A stretch of 64,000 nucleotides of DNA, taken from Prevotella melaninogenica (GTDB lineage: Bacteria > Bacteroidota > Bacteroidia > Bacteroidales > Bacteroidaceae). The stretch is taken from contig NZ_CP072350.1 in assembly GCF_018127965.1 (NCBI RefSeq), forward strand, positions 806,001 through 870,000, in the 5' to 3' direction. Positions 25,975 through 34,883 of the stretch are shown piece by piece; within the stretch, counting starts at the first letter, position 1, and each line of letters opens with the position of its first letter. The notes beneath the pieces are model-generated. The model saw nothing but the letters and a program-made list of their open reading frames with translations. It ran no database searches and was not told the DNA's origin. The translations under genes and the position numbers were made by a program.

Positions 25975-26013
25975 TATAAAGAAAGCCGTCACTTCATGAT
26001 GAAGCAACGGCTT
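25975..26013 (-). terminator. Terminator of pgk
   Basis: Stem AAGCCGT/ACGGCTT (25983-25989 with 26007-26013) with an inner CTTCAT/ATGAAG pair. On the minus strand it is followed by TTTCTTTAT. It lies about 30 bases after the pgk stop. Confidence 0.82.
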
Positions 26014-26041
26014 GTGTATATTTGAGAGATAGATAAATCTC

Positions 26042-27292
26042 TTACTTCTCGATAGCAGCTACACCTGGGAGTACCTTACCCTCGATAGCCTCGAGCATCG
26101 CACCACCACCAGTAGATACATAAGAAACCTTGTCAGCAAGACCGAACTTGTTAACAGCAGCAACAGAGTCACCACCACCAACGAGTGAGTAAGCACCATT
26201 CTCCTGAGTAGCCTGTGCAACAGCCTTAGCAATCTCACCAGTTCCCTTAGCGAAGTTCTCCAACTCGAATACGCCTACAGGACCGTTCCAAAGGATTGTC
26301 TTAGAAGCGAGGATAATCTTCTTCCACTCTGCGATGCTCTTATCTGATGCGTCCATACCTTCCCACTCATCAGGAATCTGGTCGATAGGGAATACCTTAC
26401 GCTCAGTGTCGTTAGAGAAGTCCTTACCACAAACAGTAGCAACAGAGAGTGAAAGGTTTACACCCTTCTCCTTAGCTGCAGCAATAACGTTCAATGCCTC
26501 TGGCATCAAATCGTCCTCGTGGAGTGACTTACCAATCTTACCGCCCTGTGCCTTGATGAAGGTATAACCCATACCACCACCGATGATGAGGTTGTCAACC
26601 TTGTCAAGGAGGTTCTTGATTACAGCGAGCTTAGAGCTAACCTTTGAACCACCGATGATAGCGGTGAAAGGATGCTGAGCGTTCTTCAATACGTTGTCGA
26701 TAGCTGTAACCTCTTTTTCCATGAGGTAACCCAACATCTTGTGGTCAGCATCGAAGTAGTCAGCGATAACTGCTGTAGATGCGTGCTTGCGGTGAGCTGT
26801 ACCGAATGCATCGTTTACATATACGTCAGCGTATGAAGCGAGCTTCTTAGCGAAGTCCTTCTGACGTTCCTTCATCTCTGCCTTTGCAGCGTCGAACTCT
26901 GGAGTTCCCTTCTCAACACCAATTGGCTTGCCTTCCTCCTCTGGATAGTAACGGAGGTTTTCAAGCAAGAGAGCCTCGCCTGGTTTCAATGCAGCAGCCT
27001 CAGCTTCAGCGTTACCAGCGTCTTTAGCGAACTTAACCTCAACGCCGAGAGCATTGCTTACGTTCTTAACAATCTGGCTCAATGAAAGCTCTGGCTTCAC
27101 TTTGCCCTTTGGCTTACCCATGTGGCTCATCATGATAAGAGCACCACCGTCAGCCAATACCTTCTTCAGTGTTGGCAAAGCACCACGGATACGTGTCTCG
27201 TCAGTTACATGACCATTCTCATCCAAAGGCACATTGAAGTCTACGCGGACGATAGCCTTATGTCCAGCGAAGTTAAAATCGTTAATTTTCAT
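26042..27292 (-). CDS. pgk: Phosphoglycerate kinase
   Basis: A 416-residue cytoplasmic glycolytic enzyme that makes ATP from 1,3-bisphosphoglycerate. Family landmarks are the substrate loop [12 protein letters not shown] near residue 15, the SHMGKPKG segment, [41 protein letters not shown], and the nucleotide-binding end [14 protein letters not shown] then [13 protein letters not shown]. Length is normal. It is divergent from queC with 117 bases between the ATGs; a minus-7 box TATTTTTG lies at 27340-27333. Its own terminator suggests a single-gene unit. Confidence 0.97.
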   Translation of the reverse strand: MKINDFNFAGHKAIVRVDFNVPLDENGHVTDETRIRGALPTLKKVLADGGALIMMSHMGKPKGKVKPELSLSQIVKNVSNALGVEVKFAKDAGNAEAEAAALKPGEALLLENLRYYPEEEGKPIGVEKGTPEFDAAKAEMKERQKDFAKKLASYADVYVNDAFGTAHRKHASTAVIADYFDADHKMLGYLMEKEVTAIDNVLKNAQHPFTAIIGGSKVSSKLAVIKNLLDKVDNLIIGGGMGYTFIKAQGGKIGKSLHEDDLMPEALNVIAAAKEKGVNLSLSVATVCGKDFSNDTERKVFPIDQIPDEWEGMDASDKSIAEWKKIILASKTILWNGPVGVFELENFAKGTGEIAKAVAQATQENGAYSLVGGGDSVAAVNKFGLADKVSYVSTGGGAMLEAIEGKVLPGVAAIEK

Positions 27293-27332
27293 TTGTTCTT
27301 TATTATTTGTAACGTTATAATATTCCTATCCG

Positions 27333-27391
27333 CAAAAATACTAATTTTTGATGGATTGGTGAAATCAAACACTATCTTTTTTGTAAATTTG
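27333..27391. promoter_or_regulatory. Divergent promoter region of pgk and queC
   Basis: For pgk (minus) a TATTTTTG box is the complement of 27333-27340. For queC (plus) a TAAATTTG box is at 27384-27391, 18 bases before the ATG at 27410. Minus-33 elements are not well spaced for either. Confidence 0.55.
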
Positions 27392-27409
27392 CAGAAAAAT
27401 AAGATTGTA

Positions 27410-28066
27410 ATGAAAGATTCGGTTATTATTGTCAGTGGTGGACTTGATTCTATCACGTTGCTTTATGATAAGGCGGAGACGATCGCTTTAGCAATCTCTT
27501 TCGACTATGGTCAGAACCATGGGGCTAAGGAGCTGCCTTATGCTCGGTATCATTGTGAGAAGTTGGGGATTCCTCATATAACGATTCCACTGTCTTTTAT
27601 GCACCAGTATTTTAAGAGTTCTCTGCTTGATGGGGCTGATGCTATCCCAGAGGGGCATTATGAAGAAGAGAATATGAAGTCGACGGTTGTACCTTTCCGT
27701 AATGGCATTATGCTTGCGATTGCAACGGGGATTGCTGAGAGTCATGAGTTGAAGCGTGTGTATATTGCAAACCATGGTGGTGACCATACGATTTATCCTG
27801 ACTGCCGTCCAGAGTTTATCCATGCGATGAATGGTGCTACGGAGGCTGGAACTTTTGTGAAAGTGCGTGTGGAGGCTCCTTATACGGAGATTACTAAGGC
27901 TGAGATTGTGGCGCGTGGTGCTGCGTTGGGAATAGACTATTCTAAGACTTGGAGTTGCTATAAAGGTGCTGATATTCACTGTGGTAAGTGTGGAACATGC
28001 GTTGAACGTAAGGAAGCCTTTGAAGCAGCAGGTGTGAAAGACCTAACGATTTATAGCAAGGAATGA
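27410..28066 (+). CDS. queC: 7-cyano-7-deazaguanine synthase QueC
   Basis: A 218-residue enzyme of queuosine precursor synthesis, converting 7-carboxy-7-deazaguanine to preQ0 with ATP and ammonia. The PP-loop VSGGLDS is at residues 8-14. SFDYGQNHGAKEL and VPFRNGIMLAIATGIAE are family motifs, and the C-terminal zinc site SCYKG-(5)-CGKCGTCVERKEAF has all four Cys. The frame is open further upstream, but the ATG at 27410 gives the family N-terminus and lies just after a minus-7 box. A strong hairpin follows. Neighbours are not queuosine genes. Confidence 0.95.
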   Translation: MKDSVIIVSGGLDSITLLYDKAETIALAISFDYGQNHGAKELPYARYHCEKLGIPHITIPLSFMHQYFKSSLLDGADAIPEGHYEEENMKSTVVPFRNGIMLAIATGIAESHELKRVYIANHGGDHTIYPDCRPEFIHAMNGATEAGTFVKVRVEAPYTEITKAEIVARGAALGIDYSKTWSCYKGADIHCGKCGTCVERKEAFEAAGVKDLTIYSKE

Positions 28067-28109
28067 TAGGATTGTTCTATTACTTTTAGTTTCTTAATTA
28101 CAAAAACTA

Positions 28110-28144
28110 AAACAGTCGGATTGAAGAACTCAATCCGACTGTTT
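28110..28144 (+). terminator. Terminator of queC
   Basis: Perfect 15-bp stem AAACAGTCGGATTGA with TCAATCCGACTGTTT, 5-base loop, 44 bases after the queC stop. The A-rich left side would also let it act on the minus strand. Confidence 0.82.
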
Positions 28145-28250
28145 CGATTATAGGGTTTCATACTATCCTGTACACGCTTCTCATATACATTGTTTGTTAG
28201 TATATTGCTCTTTATTCAGGGTACAGAAAGTAAGCTATTTATGTCTCTTT

Positions 28251-28330
28251 GCACATGTGCTGATGCTTCGCACGAATGGTGCTGTATGTAAACACTATTC
28301 GTGTGAAGGCTTAGCACCACTGTTTGTTGT
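28251..28330. repeat. 22-bp-period palindrome array, family B, locus 1
   Basis: Palindromic units GCACATGTGC, GCACGAATGGTGC, ACACTATTCGTGT and GCACCACTGT start at 28251, 28270, 28292 and 28314. The last two steps are 22 bp and the first is 19. It lies between the convergent queC and SudA/SudB genes, after the queC terminator. The remaining 28145-28398 sequence has no recognised gene. Confidence 0.8.
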
Positions 28331-28398
28331 TGTTGGAAAGGGAGTAACTGTCATTAATAAAACGTGCTACTAACCAATACAAGCAATAAGCAGGGTGA

Positions 28399-30786
28399 TT
28401 ATTTTTCTGCTAATAATTGTTCTGCCATGTTTGCAGCGGCTCTTCTTCCGTCTCCCATGGCAAGGATAACCGTTGCACCGCCACGTACAATGTCACCACC
28501 AGCAAAGATTTCTGGCTGTGAACTCTGCATCTGTTCGTTGACAACAATGGTATCTTTACGACCTAATTCAAGTCCCTTTACAGACTTAGGTACCAATGGG
28601 TTAGGTGATACACCTACGGCAACGATAACCTGATCGCACTCGACAGTGACGGTCTCGCCAGTCAATTCTGGTCGACAGCGTCCGCTTGCGTCTGGTTCTC
28701 CGAGTTTCATTACGTCTAAGACAGCTGCACATACACGCCCTTTCTCATCCGCCTTATATTCCTGTGGATTATGAAGAGTGAGGAAGTTGATACCCTCTTC
28801 TTTAGCATGTTTCACCTCTTCAAGACGTGCAGGCATCTCGGCTTCAGAACGACGATATACAAGTGTGACGTCAGCGCCTAATCGTTTGGCAGTACGACAA
28901 GAGTCCATAGCCGTGTTACCACCACCGATAACCAAGACTTTCTTACCCATAATGATTGGTGTGTCGGTCTCTGGATTGGCTGCGTCCATGAGGTTTACAC
29001 GTGTCAGATACTCGTTACTTGAAAGGATGTTGATAGCGTTCTCACCTGGAATACCCATGAAGTTAGGCAATCCGGCACCTGAACCAACGAAGATACCCTT
29101 GAAGCCTTTCTCCTTTAAGTCTTCTATACTGATGGTCTTACCGACGATAGTATCGGTCTGGAAGTGTACGCCTATGCGACGAAGATTATCTATTTCGACA
29201 TCAACAATCTTGTTTGGTAGACGGAACTCAGGGATACCATATTTCAAAACACCGCCAATTTCGTGCAGTGCCTCAAATACATAAACCTCGAAGCCACGCT
29301 TAGCCATATCGCCAGCAAAGCTCAATCCTGCAGGACCAGAACCAATAACGGCTACCTTGATACCATTGGATGGTGCAACAGTAGGCAGTGCCATGTGTCC
29401 ACTTTCACGCTCGTAGTCGGCTGCGAAACGCTCAAGATAACCGATAGCTACGGCTGGTGAGTTCATCTTCAAGTGGATACAACGGCTCTCACACTGCTTC
29501 TCCTGTGGACAAACACGACCGCATACGGCTGGTAGGGCAGATGTTTCCTTGAGTATCTTGGCTGCTTCGAGGAAGTCGCCACGCTCTATATTCTTAATGA
29601 AGTCTGGTATGTGAATGTTTACAGGACAGCCCTCTACGCAAGAAGGTTTCGGACAGTCGAGGCAGCGTTTAGCCTCTTGCATAGCCATTTCTGGGCTTAG
29701 TCCGATATTTACCTCCTCTAAACGGGTCTTCGCACGATAGTCTGCATCCAGCTCTGGCATCTTCACACGCTCAATAGCTGTGCGCTCCTTTGGCTTGAGG
29801 GCTTTACGTAATGTGGCACGCCAATCGGCTCCCTCCAGCTCTTCTGATAGGTGGGCTGTAGGTGAAGAGGTGTTTTCGTCGTTATTTGCAGACTTATTTT
29901 TCTCACTGTCACAACAATCTCCACTCTTCCCTTGAATCTCATTCCCTGACTTGTTTTCCGCCAGGCACTCCCCTCCTTCGGAGGGGTTGGGGGAGGTCTC
30001 AATATCCTTAAACGTCCCCATTCGCTTGAACATCTCGTCCCAGTCGACGAGGTCGCCATCGAATTCAGGACCATCAATGCAGACAAAGCGTGTCTTACCA
30101 CCAATAGTTAGACGGCAAGCACCACACATTCCAGTTCCGTCCACCATGATAGTATTGAGTGAAACATCGTTAGGAATGCCGTATTTCTTAGCTAAAAGAG
30201 AGGTGAACTTCATCATGATAGGAGGTCCGATAGCTAACACCTTGTCTACGTGTTCGCGCTGTATCACCTTTTCTACGCCCACGGTGATGACACCTTTCTC
30301 TCCGTAGGACCCATCATCGGTCATGATGATAACCTCATCAGAGTATTTCTTTACGTCGTCTACCATGATAACCAACTCCTTTGTGCGACCGGCGAGGACA
30401 GAGATTACTCTGTTACCAGCCTGCTTCAGTGCTGTAAGGATAGGGAGAATGGCAGCGATACCAATACCACCACCCGCACAGATAATCGTACCGTAGTTCT
30501 CGATGTGGGATGGAGTACCAAGTGGACCGACAATATCGACAATCTCATCGCCTTCATTCAACTGGCAAAGCTTTGTTGATGAGCGTCCTACCTCTTGGAT
30601 AACCATGGTGAGCGTACCCTTTACTGGGTCCGATTTCGCAATGGTGTAAGGTACACGTTCGCTGTGGTTGTCAACACGCACGATGATAAAGTTACCTGGA
30701 CGGCAGCTTCGTGCAATGAGCGGTGCTTCTACTTCTAAGCAGAAAACCTTCTCTGAAAACTGTTGTTTACGGATAATCTTGTTCAT
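28399..30786 (-). CDS. SudB/SudA fusion: ferredoxin-NADP reductase-type subunit plus NADPH-dependent glutamate-synthase-type subunit
   Basis: A 795-residue bifunctional flavoprotein. Residues 1 to about 255 are the dihydroorotate-dehydrogenase-electron-transfer/SudB type: FAD/NAD fold with IICAGGGIGIAAILPIL and the Cys cluster DGTGMCGACRLTIGGKTRFVC. Residues about 325-795 are the GltD/SudA type: Cys motifs CLDCPKPSCVEGCPVNIHIP and CGRVCPQEKQCESRC for Fe-S clusters, then two dinucleotide folds, VIGSGPAGLSFAGDMAKRG and VIGGGNTAMDSCRTAKR. The cytoplasmic complex moves electrons between NADPH, NADH and ferredoxin. The linker at about 260-325 is unusual: it contains TSPNPSEGGE from an embedded palindromic repeat, followed by low-complexity Asn/Ser/Glu-rich sequence. 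Confidence 0.92.
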   Translation of the reverse strand: MNKIIRKQQFSEKVFCLEVEAPLIARSCRPGNFIIVRVDNHSERVPYTIAKSDPVKGTLTMVIQEVGRSSTKLCQLNEGDEIVDIVGPLGTPSHIENYGTIICAGGGIGIAAILPILTALKQAGNRVISVLAGRTKELVIMVDDVKKYSDEVIIMTDDGSYGEKGVITVGVEKVIQREHVDKVLAIGPPIMMKFTSLLAKKYGIPNDVSLNTIMVDGTGMCGACRLTIGGKTRFVCIDGPEFDGDLVDWDEMFKRMGTFKDIETSPNPSEGGECLAENKSGNEIQGKSGDCCDSEKNKSANNDENTSSPTAHLSEELEGADWRATLRKALKPKERTAIERVKMPELDADYRAKTRLEEVNIGLSPEMAMQEAKRCLDCPKPSCVEGCPVNIHIPDFIKNIERGDFLEAAKILKETSALPAVCGRVCPQEKQCESRCIHLKMNSPAVAIGYLERFAADYERESGHMALPTVAPSNGIKVAVIGSGPAGLSFAGDMAKRGFEVYVFEALHEIGGVLKYGIPEFRLPNKIVDVEIDNLRRIGVHFQTDTIVGKTISIEDLKEKGFKGIFVGSGAGLPNFMGIPGENAINILSSNEYLTRVNLMDAANPETDTPIIMGKKVLVIGGGNTAMDSCRTAKRLGADVTLVYRRSEAEMPARLEEVKHAKEEGINFLTLHNPQEYKADEKGRVCAAVLDVMKLGEPDASGRCRPELTGETVTVECDQVIVAVGVSPNPLVPKSVKGLELGRKDTIVVNEQMQSSQPEIFAGGDIVRGGATVILAMGDGRRAAANMAEQLLAEK
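29967..29999. repeat. CTCCCCTCC-TTC-GGAGGGG palindromic repeat inside a coding linker
   Basis: Stem CCCCTCC (29970-29976) and GGAGGGG (29980-29986) with loop TTC, followed by TTGGGGGAGG. It encodes SPNPSEGG in the linker of the SudA/SudB fusion. Related hairpins occur at 30925-30948 and more loosely at 58640-58660. The GC content stands out from the surroundings. Confidence 0.8.
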
Positions 30787-30924
30787 GGAGTGGTAATAGA
30801 TATTAAAAGTACTGACCCTATGTGTTCTTTATACTTTGGGTGTTCTTCTATTGTAAAGAGTCGTATGAAAGATTGATAAGGGTAAGTAGCTTTTGTTGTT
30901 TTATTAGTTGTTCGCGGTAATGAT

Positions 30925-30955
30925 GCCCCTCCTTGTTAGGGGAGGGGCTGTATTT
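30925..30955. repeat. GCCCCTCC hairpin downstream of serS
   Basis: Stem GCCCCTCC (30925-30932) and GGAGGGGC (30941-30948) with an 8-base loop, then TGTATTTTTT on the plus strand. It lies just beyond the serS stop. On the minus strand it has no T-run, so it is not a standard terminator for serS. It looks like another copy of the CTCCCCTCC repeat. Confidence 0.65.
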
Positions 30956-30956
30956 T

Positions 30957-32246
30957 TTAGTCCATCTTGTCATCGAGCATCTCGAAACCACAGTAAGGAA
31001 CGAGTACCTTAGGTACACGAATACCCTCTGGGGTCTGGTTGTTCTCGATGATAGCTGCAACGATACGTGGCAGAGCAAGGGCTGAACCATTCAATGTATG
31101 GCAGAGTTCAATCTTCTTATCTTCGGCATGACGGAAACGACAGTGCAGACGATTTGCCTGATAGCTTTCGAAGTTTGACACGCTTGATACCTCCAACCAA
31201 CGCTCTTGTGCAGCACTCCACACCTCAAAGTCATAGCAGAGAGCAGCTGTGAAGCTAATGTCACCACCGCAAAGACGGAGGATGTGATAAGGCAATTCAA
31301 GCTTCTTTAAAAGACCTTCAACGTGGTCTAACATTTCATCCAATGACTGATAAGAGTGCTCTGGCTTATCGATACGTACAATCTCAACCTTATCAAACTG
31401 GTGTAGGCGGTTCAAACCACGTACGTCCTTACCATAGCTACCAGCCTCGCGACGGAAACAAGCAGAGTAAGCACAACGCTTAATAGGCAGGTCTTGCTCG
31501 TTGAGAATCTCGTCACGGAAGATATTTGTTACAGGAACCTCAGCTGTTGGGATGAGATAGAGGTCGTCAAGATTAGCATGATACATCTGTCCCTCCTTAT
31601 CTGGCAACTGACCAGTAGCCTGACCAGATTCCTGATTTACTACCAATGGTGGTTGTACCTCCAAGTAGCCACTCTTACGAGCTTCGTCGAGGAAGAATGC
31701 CTCCAAGGCACGTTGGAAGCGTGCCATCTTACCGATATAGAGTGGGAAACCAGCACCAGTAATCTTTACACCGAGGTCGAAATCTACCAAGTTAAACTTC
31801 TTTAGCAAGTCCCAGTGGCACAATGCGTCAGCAGGTAGGTTTGGCTTCTCGCCCCCTTCCTTTACAACAACATTGTCCTCAGCATCCTTACCTTCAGGTA
31901 CAATCTCGTTAGGGATGTTAGGAATTGTCAGTAACACGTCTGTCATATCCTTCTGTGCCATATCCATTATCTCTTGGAGAGCCTTGTCAGAAGATTTTAA
32001 TAGTGCTACCTCTTCCTTTATCTTGTCAGCTTCGTCTTTCTTTCCTTCTTTCATCAGTCCACCAATCTGCTTCGAGAGCTGATTCTGCTGCTGCTTGTTT
32101 GTGTCAAGCTTCTGCTGAGTCTCACGACGCAAACGGTCATATTCCAATACTTTCTCAACTGCCTCACGTGCACCTTTGAAGTGTTTCTTCTCCAGTCCTT
32201 TGATAACGCGTTCAGTTTCTTCACTGATGAGCTTTAATGTAAGCAT
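30957..32246 (-). CDS. serS: Seryl-tRNA synthetase
   Basis: A 429-residue class II synthetase charging tRNA-Ser in the cytoplasm. Residues about 25-105 form the tRNA-binding coiled-coil arm (ETQQKLDTNKQQQNQLSKQ). Motif 2 is CFRREAGSYGKDVRGLNRLHQFDKVE, preceded by the serine-pocket TAEVPVTNIFRDEIL. The motif 3 region is NGSALALPRIVAAIIENNQ. Length is normal. It has its own promoter with a 19-base spacer, and the next gene downstream starts 170 bases later. It is a housekeeping gene with no special context. Confidence 0.97.
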   Translation of the reverse strand: MLTLKLISEETERVIKGLEKKHFKGAREAVEKVLEYDRLRRETQQKLDTNKQQQNQLSKQIGGLMKEGKKDEADKIKEEVALLKSSDKALQEIMDMAQKDMTDVLLTIPNIPNEIVPEGKDAEDNVVVKEGGEKPNLPADALCHWDLLKKFNLVDFDLGVKITGAGFPLYIGKMARFQRALEAFFLDEARKSGYLEVQPPLVVNQESGQATGQLPDKEGQMYHANLDDLYLIPTAEVPVTNIFRDEILNEQDLPIKRCAYSACFRREAGSYGKDVRGLNRLHQFDKVEIVRIDKPEHSYQSLDEMLDHVEGLLKKLELPYHILRLCGGDISFTAALCYDFEVWSAAQERWLEVSSVSNFESYQANRLHCRFRHAEDKKIELCHTLNGSALALPRIVAAIIENNQTPEGIRVPKVLVPYCGFEMLDDKMD

Positions 32247-32282
32247 AACGTTCTAATCTTTATTTTAATTTGTTTCTGAGAG

Positions 32283-32313
32283 CAAAGTTACGAAAAAACT
32301 TCTATAAGTCAAA
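32283..32313 (-). promoter_or_regulatory. Promoter of serS
   Basis: On the minus strand TTTG (complement of 32310-32313) and TAACTTTG (complement of 32283-32290) are 19 bases apart, matching the Bacteroidetes consensus. The leader would be about 30 bases. Confidence 0.8.
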
Positions 32314-32538
32314 AACATTTATATTACTTATTTTGTTCTGTGTTGAGTTGAATTAACTATAGTTGTTTTTCTAATGATTGTAGATGTTTTCCTGTTAAGA
32401 GAAGAGTCTCCTTGATTATATTGGCTATGCTTGGTTTATAAGTATTCCTCTTGTCACCTTATTCATTGTTGTTTAGTGACTCTACTCACCCTAAAGTCCA
32501 TTTTATTTTCAGTACTTTTATTGTGGTGTTGAGGCTGC

Positions 32539-32632
32539 GCACATATGGTGCTCACGCTTAGCACATGTGGTGCTCATGCTTAACACATATAGTGCTCATG
32601 CTTAGCACATGTGGCGCTGATGCTTAGCACTA
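32539..32632. repeat. 22-bp-period palindrome array, family B, locus 2 (best copy)
   Basis: Units start at 32539, 32561, 32583, 32605 and 32627: four steps of exactly 22 bp. The unit is GCACATRTGGTGCTCATGCTTA, an imperfect palindrome GCACAT-x-TGGTGC plus a 9-base spacer TCATGCTTA. It lies between serS and the end of the DUF5687 gene. The rest of 32314-32725 shows no gene. Confidence 0.88.
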
Positions 32633-32725
32633 TGTAAAAAGGTGGTGAAGAAGATGCAAGTTGTGAGTGATTACCCAGTCTAACTGCTCTTTTTTAGTTT
32701 TGGTTTTAACGGAAAGTTGTTTTCT

Positions 32726-34225
32726 TTATCTACTCCTCTGAAACCCTTCAAGTTGTTCGTATTGGTTGTCTTTCATCTTTCGGCTGATACGACTAATCCA
32801 ACGACGATGAGTGGTTATGAAGATGATACCAAGAAGGGAGAGGATGGTGTTTGTGAGAATTGGTTGGTTTAGCCACCATGTACCTAATGCGGTAATTGGG
32901 AATGGACTGATGATGGTAATGATTGTAACGATGAGTTGTATATAGTTAGTATTCGCATTCTTGCCCGTGTGGGTAGCTTGCATAGAGAATGTTACCTTAT
33001 TATATACAGCCATTTGAAATAGAATACGATAGGCGACACCAGCTGCAAAGAGGGCATAAGATAGTATTGTCCAAAAGCTTATCTTCCCAATTAGAGCTAC
33101 AGGGAGGAAAACAAGCAGTGGTATCAAGAGTAGGGCAGTATAGAAATAATACTTTGCAAGCAAAAGATTCTGGATACTATTACGCTGCATCAGTAGGCAT
33201 TCATAGTAATTCCCTTCATAACACATGATTCTTGAGAGTGAGCTTAGTCCGTAGATGATAAAGCTATAGTAGACAAAGCCGTTAATCTTAACCATATCAC
33301 TCTCAGGATCAAAGGCTGTGATTAGACTAAATATGAAGATACCAAAGGTGTTGAAAAAGAAAATCAAACGGAGTCTTTTGTTGCGTAGAATACCCCACAC
33401 TTCAATCTTGAGATACTCACCAATCTGGTTGAAACGATCGAAGATAGTAAGGTTTATGCTATTCTTGTCATGCTTAGCTGGTGCTGCTGTGTATTGCTCT
33501 TGGATAATACGATGCTCAAGGATATTGCGGTTTAGCAATATCATTCCTATCAGAAGCAAAATCATTACAGCATATATCCACACCTCTCCTCTTATCATTG
33601 CATTACCAATCTCTGCCCAACGTTGGAGGTAACTCTGTGAGGAAGGGAAGAAGATTGTTATTATGGCGATAGATAAATAGGTAAGAATAGGTATGAGCCA
33701 ATACCACAGTCCACGTGCTGTCAGTACTTGTGTAAGTTGGAAGAACTGTCCATTGATAAGTAGAAGGAGATAAAGTCCTGCTGTATAACCAATCATAGCC
33801 GATGCACCCAACTCTGGAATGAGCGTTTTGATGCCAAAGGGAATACAGATAAAGAGAAGGTTTACATTCTTGAAAACTATCAGTTGTCGCAGAATCAGAT
33901 AGTCTGTATAGCTATGTTTGGGAAGCGGTAAGAGTAGGTAAGGACGGATATGCATCAGTAATCGGTGGTCTGTCGTATATCTGAAAAGATAATCAATGAA
34001 CAGAAACACTGGTATTAGGGCATAGATGAAACGATAACCGCCAAGATTATCCTCGATAGCGAGACTTGCCAATTCACATCCTATCCATACAAAATAAGCA
34101 CAAAGAAAAATAGCCAACACGTAGTAAAAGTACTTTGCTACGTTGTTGGCTTGCCATATTTTATTTCTCCTACCCGATAGGCAGAAGTGCTTATGCAATG
34201 TTTGTATAGCTTCCCAGTAAGTCAT
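32726..34225 (-). CDS. DUF5687-type polytopic membrane protein (ABC-permease-like)
   Basis: A 499-residue protein with about 11-12 hydrophobic segments and short loops. It resembles DUF5687 proteins of Bacteroidetes, which look like ABC-2 exporter permeases. Landmarks are the N-terminal amphipathic part FCLSGRRNKIWQANNVAKYF, and RPYLLLPLPKHSYTDYLILRQLIVFKNVNLLF, where LPLPK-type sequence is typical. Such genes often sit with an ATPase gene, but none is here. Its ATG directly abuts the stop of the LolA-like gene, so it is the third gene of an ftsK operon. It may help envelope or lipoprotein export; that is inference. Confidence 0.8.
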   Translation of the reverse strand: MTYWEAIQTLHKHFCLSGRRNKIWQANNVAKYFYYVLAIFLCAYFVWIGCELASLAIEDNLGGYRFIYALIPVFLFIDYLFRYTTDHRLLMHIRPYLLLPLPKHSYTDYLILRQLIVFKNVNLLFICIPFGIKTLIPELGASAMIGYTAGLYLLLLINGQFFQLTQVLTARGLWYWLIPILTYLSIAIITIFFPSSQSYLQRWAEIGNAMIRGEVWIYAVMILLLIGMILLNRNILEHRIIQEQYTAAPAKHDKNSINLTIFDRFNQIGEYLKIEVWGILRNKRLRLIFFFNTFGIFIFSLITAFDPESDMVKINGFVYYSFIIYGLSSLSRIMCYEGNYYECLLMQRNSIQNLLLAKYYFYTALLLIPLLVFLPVALIGKISFWTILSYALFAAGVAYRILFQMAVYNKVTFSMQATHTGKNANTNYIQLIVTIITIISPFPITALGTWWLNQPILTNTILSLLGIIFITTHRRWISRISRKMKDNQYEQLEGFQRSR

Positions 34226-34840
34226 TTATCTCAAGTCTATCACCTCAGCAGACGGATAGTTCTTCTTGTTGAAAGTAAAGATGTTGTCTGAGAGGTTCTT
34301 GCGCTGAATACCAGAAACAGTGATCGTAGTCCACTTATTAGCCTGCTTAATCTTGATCTTTTGTAGCTGATAGGCTTTGTTTACAGTTACATAAGCCTCT
34401 GGAATATTGCGTTTAGGGTTGGTTGCCTTCATGTGTACCACGTAAGAACCACCTTCGTTCGTCATAGAAAGGTTGTAACCCTGACGATACAATGTCATCA
34501 ATGCGTAAGGATTCATTGAAAGACGCTGTGCTTCAGTAGGTGTAGAAACATTCACTTCGTCAGTAGACTTCATGTATGACCATTGTGTTGTACCATTAAA
34601 CCATACAGTTGTCTGTGGTGTTGTGGCAACAAACTTAACACCTTTCACAGAAATAGTACCCGCAGTTCTACCTACAGCACCAGGTCTGGAAAGTGCAAAG
34701 CGAGCCGTAAAACCGCCCAAGTTAGAAATGTTAGCTGCAGCTTTATCCATACAAGTCTTAGCCTGATTAGCATTCTGTGCGAAAATACTATTTGCCATAA
34801 AGATGGCTACGAACAATAGCAAATATTTAATCTGTTTCAT
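34226..34840 (-). CDS. LolA-like outer-membrane lipoprotein carrier
   Basis: A 204-residue periplasmic protein with a signal peptide (MKQIKYLLLFVAIFMANSIFAQ). The fold follows LolA: a helix with LGGFTARFAL, strands KGVKFVATTPQTTVWFNGTTQWSYM, and AYVTVNKAYQLQKIKIKQ with a closing Phe/Asn strand DNIFTFNKKNYP. LolA ferries lipoproteins from the inner to the outer membrane. It lies 43 bases after ftsK and abuts the DUF5687 gene. The ftsK-lolA order is common in bacteria. There is a second possible role as a structural outer-membrane-family homologue. Confidence 0.85.
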   Translation of the reverse strand: MKQIKYLLLFVAIFMANSIFAQNANQAKTCMDKAAANISNLGGFTARFALSRPGAVGRTAGTISVKGVKFVATTPQTTVWFNGTTQWSYMKSTDEVNVSTPTEAQRLSMNPYALMTLYRQGYNLSMTNEGGSYVVHMKATNPKRNIPEAYVTVNKAYQLQKIKIKQANKWTTITVSGIQRKNLSDNIFTFNKKNYPSAEVIDLR

Positions 34841-34883
34841 TGTTTTATCTTTTTATTCTGATTTCCTATACTTTTATTCTTAG

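Noticed and set aside
27122..27409. Extended N-terminus of queC
   Set aside because: The upstream frame lies in the promoter region and antisense to pgk; the ATG at 27410 gives the family start with PP-loop at the right place.
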